DNA from: Bacteroides sp.
Lineage (GTDB): Bacteria; Bacteroidota; Bacteroidia; Bacteroidales; Muribaculaceae
Assembly (NCBI GenBank): GCA_014801585.1
Contig: JAAVDX010000014.1
Span: 82,643 to 146,642, forward strand
Reading direction: 5' to 3'
DNA length: 64,000 nt
Below the pieces are notes generated by a model. The model was not told where the DNA came from and did not search any database. It saw only the letters and a list, made by a program, of their open reading frames with translations. The position numbers and the translations under genes are program-made. Shown here piece by piece: positions 17,946 through 27,201 of this stretch (the first letter of the stretch is position 1; the number at the start of each line of letters is the position of its first letter).

Positions 17946-18593
17946 ATGAGTCAGACAACGCCACCGATTCTACCGGAACCGACCCTGCGTCGGCTTCCAT
18001 GGTATCTTGCTTACGTGGAGCGCCTTCTCGCTCAGGGAATCGACCACGTCAGTTCTACCTCAATATCGAAAGCCCTCAATGTCGATGCTTCCCGGATTGC
18101 AAAAGACCTTTCATTTCTGAATCTGAAAGGGAAGACCCGAATCGGCTATGAAGTAAAGGCATTGGCAGAGTCGCTTTCAGACTTCCTTGGATTCAAGGCC
18201 GAACATAAGGCCGTCGTGTTCGGGGCGGGAAATCTCGGAAGAGCTCTGATTCTTGATAAAGGATTGGCAAATTATGGTCTGCAACTTGTAGGAGCGGTCG
18301 ACATCGATCCGGCAATAGCAGGGATGGTAGTGGAAGGAGTAGAGATTTTCGCTCCCTCGTCGTTGCCGATGCTGATGCAAAAGGAGAAGCCGGCGGTAGC
18401 TATTCTTACCGTACCCGCAGAAGTAGCACAGGAAGTGGCCGACTCAGCAATTAAAGCCGGATTTACCGCTATCTGGAATTTCTCTCCCTATCGCGTGAAG
18501 GTTCCCGACCATATTGCCTTGGCCAACACTTCTATCTATGCCCATCTGGCTCTCATCTATAACCGATTGGCGGCTGCTCCTGTCAAGAACTGA
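17946..18593 (+). CDS. rex: Redox-sensing transcriptional repressor Rex
   Basis: Rex senses the NADH/NAD+ ratio and represses fermentation and respiration genes when NAD+ is high. From ATG 17946 the protein has 215 residues. An N-terminal winged helix (PTLRRLPWYLAYVERLLAQG, then VSSTSISKALNVDASRIAKDL) precedes a Rossmann domain with GAGNLGRAL and the VDIDPAIAG strand. The C-terminal swap helix ends SIYAHLALIYNRL. It is followed by a FAH-fold gene (65 nt) and porU (23 nt more), which may be cotranscribed. Likely targets such as pta-ackA lie 10 kb upstream, but I saw no clear Rex operator there. Confidence 0.95.
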   Translation: MSQTTPPILPEPTLRRLPWYLAYVERLLAQGIDHVSSTSISKALNVDASRIAKDLSFLNLKGKTRIGYEVKALAESLSDFLGFKAEHKAVVFGAGNLGRALILDKGLANYGLQLVGAVDIDPAIAGMVVEGVEIFAPSSLPMLMQKEKPAVAILTVPAEVAQEVADSAIKAGFTAIWNFSPYRVKVPDHIALANTSIYAHLALIYNRLAAAPVKN

Positions 18594-18658
18594 GTCCTTC
18601 AGGTATCTCAGTCCTGCGGAGAATCCTAACAGCCTAAACCTCCTCACCACTCAGCATC

Positions 18659-19255
18659 ATGAAAATTTTCTCATCAATAGCAACTATCTCCGAATCAGAA
18701 GCCAACGGCATGCTCATATGGCCTGATTCCTGCTGGCTTCTTTCGGACCGACCTCTATTTGTGCCGGATTTTGAGGAGAGTTTCTATGTCATTCCGGCTC
18801 TTGCCGGTAAGATAGGCCGCATAGGTAAGACTATCGCTGTGCGCTTCGGCCACAGATACATTTCGGAAGTGACGGCCGCCCTGATTATGATGCCCGGTTC
18901 GGTTCTTGCCAAACTGAAGAGCGGAGAAATCCCCTCAGCGAGCGATCTTTGCTTTGATAATGCACTCGTAATCGGAGATTGGCAGAAGATTGAAATCCTT
19001 CCTGACTCATCACTGACATTGGATTTCCGAACAGTCTTTCAATCCGCTGCCACCGGTTCGGAAGAGTGTATCGTCAGTCCGGATTTACTCTATCCGCTGA
19101 TTGCGGAAATGTCGCGTAAAAATACACTCAAAATGGGCGATATAGTGATCTATCCCCTCCCCTTATCAGCTCACCGGGTCAGCGAGGGCGACAGCATCAC
19201 AATTCAAATCAGCAATTTTGCTGACAGGCCCCTCCTCTCAACACGTTTTAAATAA
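18659..19255 (+). CDS. Fumarylacetoacetate hydrolase-fold protein lacking metal ligands
   Basis: The 198-residue product resembles small Bacteroidetes FAH-family proteins: MKPDS-like WPDSCWLLS, FVPDFEE, the RFGHRYISEVT stretch after a KIGRIGKTI segment, and the late TLKMGDIVIYPLP end that replaces the usual TLKxGDxIFTG. Active relatives carry an acidic ExE pair in the VDYETEIVV-like strand and an Asp about 30 residues later; here the corresponding segments read FYVIPALAG and TAALIMMPG, with no acidic ligand. It is therefore probably not an enzyme of this family. It sits between rex and porU with short gaps, suggesting cotranscription. The role is unknown. Confidence 0.65.
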   Translation: MKIFSSIATISESEANGMLIWPDSCWLLSDRPLFVPDFEESFYVIPALAGKIGRIGKTIAVRFGHRYISEVTAALIMMPGSVLAKLKSGEIPSASDLCFDNALVIGDWQKIEILPDSSLTLDFRTVFQSAATGSEECIVSPDLLYPLIAEMSRKNTLKMGDIVIYPLPLSAHRVSEGDSITIQISNFADRPLLSTRFK

Positions 19256-19278
19256 CGAAAACACTCAAACTCAAAAAT

Positions 19279-22200
19279 ATGCGATTATTCATCTTTTCTA
19301 TCCTTACATTGCTCGGCCTTTCAGCTTCGGCAGCCTACACTCAGGCTAACTTCGCCAAGTCTTCACGGCTCGCAACGGGCAATTGGGTAAAAATAGCCAT
19401 CGATAAGACCGGTGTCTATGAAATTTCATACGAGGCTCTGCGCAATATGGGCTTCGAGAATCCTGAGAAAGTAGGACTCTATGGTCGTGGAGGCCAATTA
19501 ATCGACCGAAACTTTCAGGGCGCGACCCAGATTCCTATATATATCGATGACATAGCACCGGTACCCATAATGCAGGATGCAGAAAAAATCTACTTCTTCG
19601 GCCAGGGCACTGAAGACCTGCGCTATCAGATCAATTCTGTGGCCTATGATGGAGGTGCAGCCGTGCAACGCACCTCCAAGAATATCTATTCCAACGATGC
19701 CTTTTATTTTCTGAGCGACAGCCAGCCCCCTCTGATTATGGAGACTCTGAGTTCGTCGGATGTTGCCGTACAGCCGGAAATGACTTCGGGTGTTGGCTTC
19801 GTATACCATGAGGAAGATATATATCACAATCTTTTCAATACGGGTCAGCTTTTCTACGGAGAAAAAATGACACCTTCCGAGCCACGTCTTAGATTCAAAG
19901 TGCAGCTGCCGGGTGCAATCCCCGACAAACGCGGAGCGATCGAATGTGTGGCCTACACTGATAAGATCAATGGTCTTAACGTCAGATATGGTTTTGAAGA
20001 GGGAGAAGATATAGCAATCACTCATGATCAGTCGGTAAAATCATCCGACTTCACTCCGCATATCCCGAGTCTGTGTATTTTTACAATTCCTTCCGATAAT
20101 CCGACCCTCTATACTGAGATTGATTTTGCGCAGGCTGGCGGAGAAGAACTAAAGGTGGCCAACATTGACTACTGGGTCATCTCTTACAACCGCGAAGTCC
20201 CTACGCTCATCGCTCCTGACGGAAGTCGCATGGCTCAGGATCGCATTCTATTCCCACGCATCACACGCCCGAATGCCCGCCAGATCCGACTCAGCAATGG
20301 TCTGAACAGAAAGGTATTCGACGTATCTGATCCGGACACGCCGAAACAGATCGAGCTTATCTATGACGGTCCGGATGGTCTGGTAAAGGTAAAGAACTAT
20401 GATAACCTCACGCCTGATATCGTAGTTTTTGATCCTACTATGCCCCAGATGCAGGTTAAGACAGTTGAGACAAATTGCGGTCAGATAAAAAATCAGAATC
20501 TTCACAACCAACTCCTCAATGGAGCAGATCTTGTAGTGATCTGTATTCCCCAGCTTAGAGAGTCAGCAGAGCGTCTGGCAAATATTCACCGCACTAAATT
20601 TGATCAGCGAGTAGTAGTTGCCACTACCGAGGAATGTTACAACGAATTCTCCGGAGGCGTTCCTGACCCGATGGCTTACAGAGCTATGGTCAAGATGGCT
20701 TACGCGTCAGATTACGGTTGCAAGAATCTCTTGCTCATGGGACCTCTCTACGCTGATTTCCGTGGCATCGCTGTTGATAAAAATCCTTATGAGGGTCTCA
20801 TTGCATATCAGTCGGAGACTACGAGCATCGAGCGCGGAGGATTCAACGCCAATCAGTTCTACGGAATGATGATTGACTATATGGGTGCTACCCCTTTGGA
20901 AAACCATAAGGTTCAGGTCGGAGTCGGTATTCTTCCCGTCAGATACCCGGCCGAAGCCGAGACCTACTGCAACAAACTTGAGGAATACGCATCGCGTACT
21001 GACCACGCCTACTATCTCAATCATCTGCTGAGCATCGGTGGAGTCGGGGATGCCGACCTGCATACAGGTCAGGTGCCGGAAGTCGAGGCCTTCATTGATA
21101 ACCTTGGCAATCGCTCCGTAATCAACACGATGCTTGCCATTGATGCCTATGGCTACCAAGAAGCCCACGATAAATTCTATCGTATGCTCGATGAAGGCGT
21201 AAATCTTATTGTCTACTATGGTCATGGTGGACCGACACGTCTCAATCATTACGGCAACTTCTTCAATGCTCAGGATGTTCTGAAATTCCGCAACAAAATA
21301 ACTCCTATCTGGGGATTTGCCGGTTGCGAACTCTCGGAACCGGATAAGGGTGTCAGAGGCATGGGTGAATCGATGGTTACCGCCACTCCCTACGGAATGT
21401 TGGGCACTGTGCTCGCCACACGCGAGACATGGTCGAGCATGAACCTCGACTTCTTTAAGAAATTCACCGGTCATTTTCTACGCGACGGCGGAATTGTCAA
21501 TTCGCCTAATTACGCTAAGCCGGTGTCGATCGGTGAGATTTTCGCAAAAACCATGACTCACTCTACCTATACTAATGAACTTGCCTATCAGCTCGTGTGC
21601 GACCCGGCAGTCATCATTCCGACTATCAACCGCGACATCAAACTTGATAGTTCCGAGCCGATAGTAAAGGAAGGACAGTGGCTCGAGCTTTCAGGATCAA
21701 TCTTAGCTACTGACGGCAAGTCGGCTGATGCAGACTTCAACGGAGAAATCGTGGTACGCATGATGGAGCCCGCAAAGGTAATTCCCTGTCCGCATCTCGT
21801 GCTCAACGCGCAGCATGAAGATCTTCCTAATAAAGATCCGAATCTGATTTATGCGGATACTCAGGTGGCCATGGGAGCGGCTAAAGTTGAAAATGGTCGT
21901 TTCTCTCTTAAAATAATGGTTCCGTCGGGCGTAGATAAATTTGACGGAAGTTTCGGACGTCTCCATCTTTGTGCCTACGATCCTTCAACCCGAATGGGGG
22001 CTGCAGGTCTTGATTTTGCAGAATATAAATCTTCAGGAGCATCAGATAAGAATCTGCTTGAGGGAGATACGCAGGCTCCCGTTGTCGAACGCCTTGATTA
22101 CAACACTGATGCGAATACACTATCTATTCGAGTGAGTGATAATCTGGCTCTTGCATTCGATGCAGATCCGCTGCGTGCGCCTTTCCGCCTGACAATCGAT

Positions 22201-22659
22201 GGTAAGGAGTATCGCCAGGGTGCCTCTATCAAGCCCGTGATCGATCCTGAGGCTATGGCCTATGAAAAGACCATTTCGCTCAATGATATTCCGGAAGGGA
22301 CTCACACGGCTAAAGTCATTGTGAGAGATGCAGCCGGCAATGATGCCACAGCCGAGATCGTTTTCGATTATCTGCCTTCATTGTCGCGCTATGCCATCGC
22401 ACTTGAGCAGAGTGCGGTCGACGGTGAGGCTCGCTTCGTCACTCTCAACGAAGCTCCCGCGAACGCAGATATCGTCATTCTCAATCCTGATGGCATCGTC
22501 ATCCACCGTGGAGCGTTCAAGAACGGAGCCTATGAATGGGATGGCTGCGACAATGGCGGTAACCGAGTTGCCCCCGGCCTTTATAAGGCTTATCTCATAG
22601 AGACAGGCGATCATCAGCGAAAAGGACACTCCTCGCTGATTAATGTCCCGGTAATCTGA
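19279..22659 (+). CDS. porU: Type IX secretion system sortase PorU (C25 family)
   Basis: The 1126-residue protein has a signal peptide (LLGLSASAAYTQ), the PorU N-terminal segment (RLATGNWVKIAIDKTGVYEI, then VGLYGRGG), the catalytic domain with His649 in YYGHGGPT and Cys683 in FAGCELSE, two Ig-like stretches and a C-terminal FlgD-like/sorting-type end (APGLYKAYLIETGD). It should sit at the outer membrane with PorV and cut T9SS cargo tails. Adjacency to porV, also seen in Porphyromonas gingivalis where porU, porV and ispF are neighbours, makes this copy the best candidate for the main PorU. A terminator-like hairpin separates it from porV. Confidence 0.88.
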   Translation: MRLFIFSILTLLGLSASAAYTQANFAKSSRLATGNWVKIAIDKTGVYEISYEALRNMGFENPEKVGLYGRGGQLIDRNFQGATQIPIYIDDIAPVPIMQDAEKIYFFGQGTEDLRYQINSVAYDGGAAVQRTSKNIYSNDAFYFLSDSQPPLIMETLSSSDVAVQPEMTSGVGFVYHEEDIYHNLFNTGQLFYGEKMTPSEPRLRFKVQLPGAIPDKRGAIECVAYTDKINGLNVRYGFEEGEDIAITHDQSVKSSDFTPHIPSLCIFTIPSDNPTLYTEIDFAQAGGEELKVANIDYWVISYNREVPTLIAPDGSRMAQDRILFPRITRPNARQIRLSNGLNRKVFDVSDPDTPKQIELIYDGPDGLVKVKNYDNLTPDIVVFDPTMPQMQVKTVETNCGQIKNQNLHNQLLNGADLVVICIPQLRESAERLANIHRTKFDQRVVVATTEECYNEFSGGVPDPMAYRAMVKMAYASDYGCKNLLLMGPLYADFRGIAVDKNPYEGLIAYQSETTSIERGGFNANQFYGMMIDYMGATPLENHKVQVGVGILPVRYPAEAETYCNKLEEYASRTDHAYYLNHLLSIGGVGDADLHTGQVPEVEAFIDNLGNRSVINTMLAIDAYGYQEAHDKFYRMLDEGVNLIVYYGHGGPTRLNHYGNFFNAQDVLKFRNKITPIWGFAGCELSEPDKGVRGMGESMVTATPYGMLGTVLATRETWSSMNLDFFKKFTGHFLRDGGIVNSPNYAKPVSIGEIFAKTMTHSTYTNELAYQLVCDPAVIIPTINRDIKLDSSEPIVKEGQWLELSGSILATDGKSADADFNGEIVVRMMEPAKVIPCPHLVLNAQHEDLPNKDPNLIYADTQVAMGAAKVENGRFSLKIMVPSGVDKFDGSFGRLHLCAYDPSTRMGAAGLDFAEYKSSGASDKNLLEGDTQAPVVERLDYNTDANTLSIRVSDNLALAFDADPLRAPFRLTIDGKEYRQGASIKPVIDPEAMAYEKTISLNDIPEGTHTAKVIVRDAAGNDATAEIVFDYLPSLSRYAIALEQSAVDGEARFVTLNEAPANADIVILNPDGIVIHRGAFKNGAYEWDGCDNGGNRVAPGLYKAYLIETGDHQRKGHSSLINVPVI

Positions 22660-22720
22660 AAAAATCTTAAAGTAGTAAGCTAAGCGCTTACGCAATATTA
22701 TCGTAATTTTTGAGTTTATT

Positions 22721-22765
22721 GTATTAGGGCAATCATCCCAAGGATGTGGCCCTAATACTTTTTTT
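22721..22765 (+). terminator. Terminator or attenuator between porU and porV
   Basis: GTATTAGGGC (22721-22730) pairs with GCCCTAATAC (22749-22758); inside, CATCC and GGATG add five pairs, and seven T residues follow at 22759-22765. It is a canonical intrinsic terminator. Its end lies only 14 nt before the porV ATG, so any porV transcript starting upstream must pass it. Confidence 0.85.
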
Positions 22766-22779
22766 GACACCTACTCAGA

Positions 22780-23997
22780 ATGATGAAACGCCTCATACCC
22801 CTTTTTCTACTGATTTTCCTGTGTGCACAACCTACGTTTGCACAGGGCGAGAACGACATTAAGGATAATGACTTCAACCCGGTCAATACCGGTGTGACGA
22901 CCCTTTCTATCGCTCCTGATGCCCGTGGATCTTCGATGGGTAATCTCGGTGCGGCTACCGATCCGGATATGAACTCACAATTCTGGAATCCCTCGAAATA
23001 TGCTTTCGCATACTCTACGGGCGGACTCTCCATCTCCTACACTCCGTGGCTGCGCAAAATCGTAAACGATATCTTCCTTGCAAATCTGGCGGGATATTGG
23101 AAACTTGGATCGGGCGACAATCAAGCCCTCTCCGCCTCTTTCCGCTATTTCTCCCTCGGTGAAGTTTCAATGAACGATTACGACGGTAACTCGGCTATCC
23201 AGACGATCAATCCCTATGAATTTGCTTTCGACCTCGGATACTCCCGAAAGCTTTCGGAAAAATTCTCTATGGGTGTCGTGCTCCGTTATATTCTTTCAGA
23301 TCTTTCATATGAGGATTCATATTCGGGCGATACAAATACAGCAGCCTCTGCATTCTCGGCCGACCTGTCGGGTTATTTTGTGACCTATCCGATGGTAGGG
23401 CGTAATGAATGTCAGTTCTCATGGGGTTTCAACCTTAGCAATATCGGTTCGAAAGTCAGCTATGACCATGGAGCCAACTATGCCTTCCTCCCGACTAATC
23501 TCCGACTTGGAGCCAACTTCATGTTTCCTCTGGCGGATTATCATTCACTTGCATTCGGTCTTGACTTGAACAAACTTCTTGTACCGACGAAACCCCGAAT
23601 GAAAGATTTCGAAGATACTACCGAAGGCCAAAGAGAATATGAAGAAGCTCTCGATAAATGGGAGACGATGTCGCCTATCACAGGTATCTTCAAATCATTC
23701 TCGGATGCTCCGGGCGGCTTTAAGGAGGAATTGCAGGAAATCAATCTTTCTTTCGGCACGGAATACGCCTACAATCAGCAGTTTTTTGTGCGCGCCGGCT
23801 ACAACTACGAGAATGCCAACAAGGGTGGCCGTTCCTACTTTGCTTTCGGTGCGGGTTTCTCACTGAATGTTGTGCAGCTCGATGCCTCTTATATGCTCGC
23901 TACGGCTCAGAGTTCACCGCTTGACCAGACATTGCGTTTCACTCTGACCTTCGACATGGACGGACTTCGCGACCTTCTGGGCAAACGCCGTAGATAA
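22780..23997 (+). CDS. porV: Type IX secretion outer membrane protein PorV
   Basis: PorV is a FadL-like 14-strand outer membrane barrel that receives cargo from the SprA translocon and hands it to PorU. The 405-residue product has a signal peptide ending at TFAQ, then the PorV/PorQ segment TTLSIAPDARGSSMGNLGAA and NSQFWNPSKYAFA, alternating beta strands, and a barrel end LRFTLTFDMDGL. The neighbour porU and the downstream ispF support the assignment over PorQ. MBOAT and SGNH genes follow within 68 and 30 nt gaps. Confidence 0.93.
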   Translation: MMKRLIPLFLLIFLCAQPTFAQGENDIKDNDFNPVNTGVTTLSIAPDARGSSMGNLGAATDPDMNSQFWNPSKYAFAYSTGGLSISYTPWLRKIVNDIFLANLAGYWKLGSGDNQALSASFRYFSLGEVSMNDYDGNSAIQTINPYEFAFDLGYSRKLSEKFSMGVVLRYILSDLSYEDSYSGDTNTAASAFSADLSGYFVTYPMVGRNECQFSWGFNLSNIGSKVSYDHGANYAFLPTNLRLGANFMFPLADYHSLAFGLDLNKLLVPTKPRMKDFEDTTEGQREYEEALDKWETMSPITGIFKSFSDAPGGFKEELQEINLSFGTEYAYNQQFFVRAGYNYENANKGGRSYFAFGAGFSLNVVQLDASYMLATAQSSPLDQTLRFTLTFDMDGLRDLLGKRRR

Positions 23998-24065
23998 TAT
24001 TCATGTCACTTACATTTCTTATACTCGACAGCACGATCAAAACAGCGTAATCCCCAACATATCTT

Positions 24066-25502
24066 ATGGGCTTTAACTCGGTCGCATTTCTGCTATTTCT
24101 TCCGATAGTGTTTCTGCTCTATTGGTTTGCATTTGGCCGACGCCTCCGATTGCAAAATGCTTTCATTGTCGTTGCGAGTTATATCTTCTACGGGTGGTGG
24201 GATATCAGATTTCTTATTCTGATATCCGCCACTACTTTTTGCAGTTACCTGAGTGGAGTCGGGATCGCCGTTTTTACAGGTAAAAGACGTAAGGCGATTC
24301 TTTGGTTAAATATTCTTATCAACCTTGGAATTCTCGGTGTATATAAATACTATAATTTCTTCGTAGGTAACCTTCAGGAATTACTTGAGCCTTTAGGAGT
24401 GAGTCTTGATTCAATCACGCTCAATCTGATTCTACCCGTTGGCATCTCATTCTATACCTTCCAGGCTCTGAGCTATTCAATCGACGTCTACCGAGATAAA
24501 ATCAAGGCTACGAAAGATGTCGTGGCGTTTTTCGCTTTTATATCTTTCTTTCCTCAACTGGTAGCCGGGCCTATTGAACGCGCCACCAACCTTCTGCCCC
24601 AATTTCTAAAAAAGCGCCATTTTGATTATTCGACCGGTGTCGACGGATGCCGACAGATTCTATGGGGTTTCTTCAAGAAGGTCGTGCTGGCAGATAATTG
24701 TGCATTGTTTGCCAACATTGCTTTTGACAATCCTGATGATTTCGGAGGCATCAATCTTTGGATTGGCGCGCTTTGCTTCACATTCCAGATTTATGGTGAC
24801 TTCTCAGGCTATTCGGATATAGCAATCGGCACAGCAAAATTATTCAGCATCAATCTGATGCGGAATTTCAATAATCCTTATTTTTCACGCGACATAGCTG
24901 AATTCTGGAGGCGATGGCATATTTCGCTAACTACATGGTTCAGAGACTATATCTATATTCCATTGGGAGGAAGCAGGGTAAAACCTCATAAGACCCTGCG
25001 CAATACTTTTGTAATTTTTCTCGTAAGCGGTCTGTGGCATGGAGCGGAATGGACTTTTGTGGCATGGGGTGCCTATCATGCTCTGCTCTTTACTCCTCTT
25101 ATACTATTAGGAAAAAACAGGAAGTATCTCAATAATCCGGGAGACGGTACGCTTCTTCCGGCGATGAAGGAATCAGTGTATATGGGCATGACGTTTCTTC
25201 TTGTCTGTATCGGATGGGTGATTTTCAGAGCTGACAATATCAGCCATGCATGGCATTATATTCATCGGATGTTTACTAATTTCCAAATTTATGGAGGCGG
25301 ACCTTCGACGGCAGTATTCATATGGATCGCAATAGTAATGATTGTAGAATGGGTGGAACGCAACCGACAACATCCCTTTGACATCGCCGGACATGGACTG
25401 CTGAAATATTCCGTTTGCAGATGGATACTCTACTTTACAATCGTGATGCTATGCTATTGTTGCAAAACTGTGCAGAGTAATTTCATATATTTCCAGTTCT
25501 AA
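24066..25502 (+). CDS. MBOAT family O-acyltransferase (AlgI/DltB type)
   Basis: MBOAT proteins move acyl groups across the membrane for O-acylation of extracytoplasmic glycans. The 478-residue protein has about ten hydrophobic segments, the motif FFPQLVAGPIERA, the segment FWRRWHISLTTWFRDYIYIP and the conserved active-site His region SGLWHGAEWTFVAWG. The adjacent SGNH-fold gene (30 nt downstream) is the usual partner that completes transfer, as AlgX or DltD do. It lies between porV and ispF, an unusual place. The substrate is unknown; a surface polysaccharide is likely. Confidence 0.92.
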   Translation: MGFNSVAFLLFLPIVFLLYWFAFGRRLRLQNAFIVVASYIFYGWWDIRFLILISATTFCSYLSGVGIAVFTGKRRKAILWLNILINLGILGVYKYYNFFVGNLQELLEPLGVSLDSITLNLILPVGISFYTFQALSYSIDVYRDKIKATKDVVAFFAFISFFPQLVAGPIERATNLLPQFLKKRHFDYSTGVDGCRQILWGFFKKVVLADNCALFANIAFDNPDDFGGINLWIGALCFTFQIYGDFSGYSDIAIGTAKLFSINLMRNFNNPYFSRDIAEFWRRWHISLTTWFRDYIYIPLGGSRVKPHKTLRNTFVIFLVSGLWHGAEWTFVAWGAYHALLFTPLILLGKNRKYLNNPGDGTLLPAMKESVYMGMTFLLVCIGWVIFRADNISHAWHYIHRMFTNFQIYGGGPSTAVFIWIAIVMIVEWVERNRQHPFDIAGHGLLKYSVCRWILYFTIVMLCYCCKTVQSNFIYFQF

Positions 25503-25532
25503 TCCATTTACCCCAAATAAAGACATTTTAAT

Positions 25533-26474
25533 ATGAAGATTTTTCTGATAAAAACCGGGGTATTTTTCGCCTGTGTATTCATCCTGATTTCTATATGGAT
25601 TTATTTCGGGTTACAATGGGAATACAAGAATACTCATGTGTATATGAGCGAATACCAAAATAAGATACAGAGACTCGACACGCTTCCTTCACCTCGCGTC
25701 ATAATTCTCGGGGGTAGCAATGCAGCTTTTGGATTCGATTCCGGAAGGATAGCCGACAGTCTGCAATGCAACGTTCAAAATATGGGGTTGCATGCCTCGA
25801 TAGGACTTCGCTATATGCTTTCTCAGACGGCTAACCATCTGAAAAAAGATGACATTCTGGTGATCATCCCGGAATACGAACAATTCTTCTTCGAATATAA
25901 TGGCTCCGGCGACATTCTGACTCAGGCTTTTTTATATTCGGAAAAGAATTCATGGAAAGAACTGAATTTCAAACAAGCCGTCAATATCATTGATGGGTTC
26001 CCTACTATGGAATTCGGACGTAGGAAATTGCCCAAAGAGCCACCCCATGAAGACGCATGGAATTACTCGGCATTAAATTTTAATGAGTATGGCGATGAAT
26101 GCGCACATTGGAAGGCCGATAGCCTCAAGTATCCAATGGAACTGACCCAACTTGATCAGGACGACAGTAATTCTTCGATAAGCGATTACGCATTGACTGA
26201 TTTTTCGTCAAAGGTAAAAAAGTTGAGGGAAGCCGGTTACAGGGTATTCATTCTTTGGCCGTCAACCATAAAAGGGAATTATGACCTTAATCATAAATCT
26301 CTGACAACTCTTCAACAACGCCTGTCTGAATACGGAATACAATTTGATGCCGGACCGGAGATGTTTCTTCACGAGGATTCCCTAATGTTTGATGCGGATT
26401 ATCATGTCAGATATGAAGGGGTAGAGAGAAATACTGACCGTCTTATCAGATTTCTGAAATCTCACAAAGACTGA
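25533..26474 (+). CDS. SGNH/DltD-like membrane-anchored acyltransferase partner
   Basis: The 313-residue protein has one N-terminal membrane segment (about residues 7-27) and an extracytoplasmic SGNH-like domain. The nucleophile Ser is S62 in ILGGSNAAFGFDS, and a late Asp-His motif appears in FDADYHVRYEG, followed by NTDRLIRFLK. These fit the DltD/AlgX-like group that works with MBOAT acyltransferases, and the gene follows one directly. It probably places an acetyl or other acyl group on a cell-surface glycan. Direct hydrolase activity is an alternative. Confidence 0.75.
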   Translation: MKIFLIKTGVFFACVFILISIWIYFGLQWEYKNTHVYMSEYQNKIQRLDTLPSPRVIILGGSNAAFGFDSGRIADSLQCNVQNMGLHASIGLRYMLSQTANHLKKDDILVIIPEYEQFFFEYNGSGDILTQAFLYSEKNSWKELNFKQAVNIIDGFPTMEFGRRKLPKEPPHEDAWNYSALNFNEYGDECAHWKADSLKYPMELTQLDQDDSNSSISDYALTDFSSKVKKLREAGYRVFILWPSTIKGNYDLNHKSLTTLQQRLSEYGIQFDAGPEMFLHEDSLMFDADYHVRYEGVERNTDRLIRFLKSHKD

Positions 26475-26519
26475 ATGTTGAAATCGACCGATAATTTTTA
26501 ATATACTACAAGATAAGTT

Positions 26520-26993
26520 ATGATACGAATCGGACAAGGTTTTGATGTGCATCGGCTTGTGGCCGATCGCGAACTTTGGATCTGCGGAGTGAAGATTCCG
26601 CATGAACTCGGATTGTTAGGGCATAGCGACGCCGATGTGGCGATTCATGCTCTCTGCGACGCTCTTTTAGGCGCCCTTGCTCTGGGAGATATCGGCAAAC
26701 TATTTCCAGACTCCGATCCTCGATATAAAGGGATAGATTCGAAGATTCTTCTTCGCCATGTATGCGAACTAATAGTCGCGAAGGGATGGAGAATCGGGAA
26801 TGTCGACCTTACGATAATGGCAGAGCGGCCCAAGTTCCGTCCGCATATCGACTCTATGCGCGAATGTCTGGCCGAAGTAATACGGATTCCGGCTGACGCA
26901 GTCTCCGTAAAAGCTACCACAACTGAGCGCCTCGGCTTCACAGGACGCGAAGAGGGTATCGCCGCTATGGCGGTAGCCCTGCTCGAATCCTGA
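26520..26993 (+). CDS. ispF: 2-C-methyl-D-erythritol 2,4-cyclodiphosphate synthase
   Basis: IspF closes the cyclodiphosphate ring in the non-mevalonate isoprenoid pathway. The 157-residue length is standard. Metal ligands are in GFDVHRL at the start and in [20 protein letters not shown]; the signature [18 protein letters not shown] closes the protein. It is the last gene of the porV-MBOAT-SGNH-ispF run and is followed by a terminator at 27100-27130. Porphyromonas gingivalis also has ispF near porV. Confidence 0.98.
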   Translation: MIRIGQGFDVHRLVADRELWICGVKIPHELGLLGHSDADVAIHALCDALLGALALGDIGKLFPDSDPRYKGIDSKILLRHVCELIVAKGWRIGNVDLTIMAERPKFRPHIDSMRECLAEVIRIPADAVSVKATTTERLGFTGREEGIAAMAVALLES

Positions 26994-27099
26994 ACCCTCG
27001 CGATCTACCTGCAGAATCGTCAACTGAATAATCAATAAGCAGCGCTTAAAAATAAGGAATACCCGATAGCCTAACTTTTACATACTTACGTTATAAAAG

Positions 27100-27130
27100 A
27101 ACGGCGGTTGCTTGCAATCGGCCGTTTTTT
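27100..27130 (+). terminator. Terminator after ispF, overlapping the parE promoter
   Basis: AACGGC (27100-27105) pairs with GCCGTT (27121-27126), and GGTTGC with GCAATC inside it after a one-base bulge; a run of T follows. The -33 element of the parE promoter (27112-27114) lies in the hairpin loop region. Confidence 0.75.
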
Positions 27131-27142
27131 TTATTATCTTTG
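27112..27142 (+). promoter_or_regulatory. Promoter of the parE-coaD operon
   Basis: TTG (27112-27114), 20 bp, then TATCTTTG (27135-27142). The predicted leader to the parE ATG is about 56 nt. The spacer contains the T-run of the upstream terminator, so one 40-bp stretch both ends one transcript and starts the next. Confidence 0.7.
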
Positions 27143-27201
27143 CATGAACACGTAGTTTCTTACTACCTGACCGATTTTTATATTTCGATTGATACCCAAT
27201 T

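Noticed and set aside
20707..21474. A 255-residue minus-strand frame opposite the second porU.
   Set aside because: Composition reflects the opposite strand of a real gene; no signal or motif.
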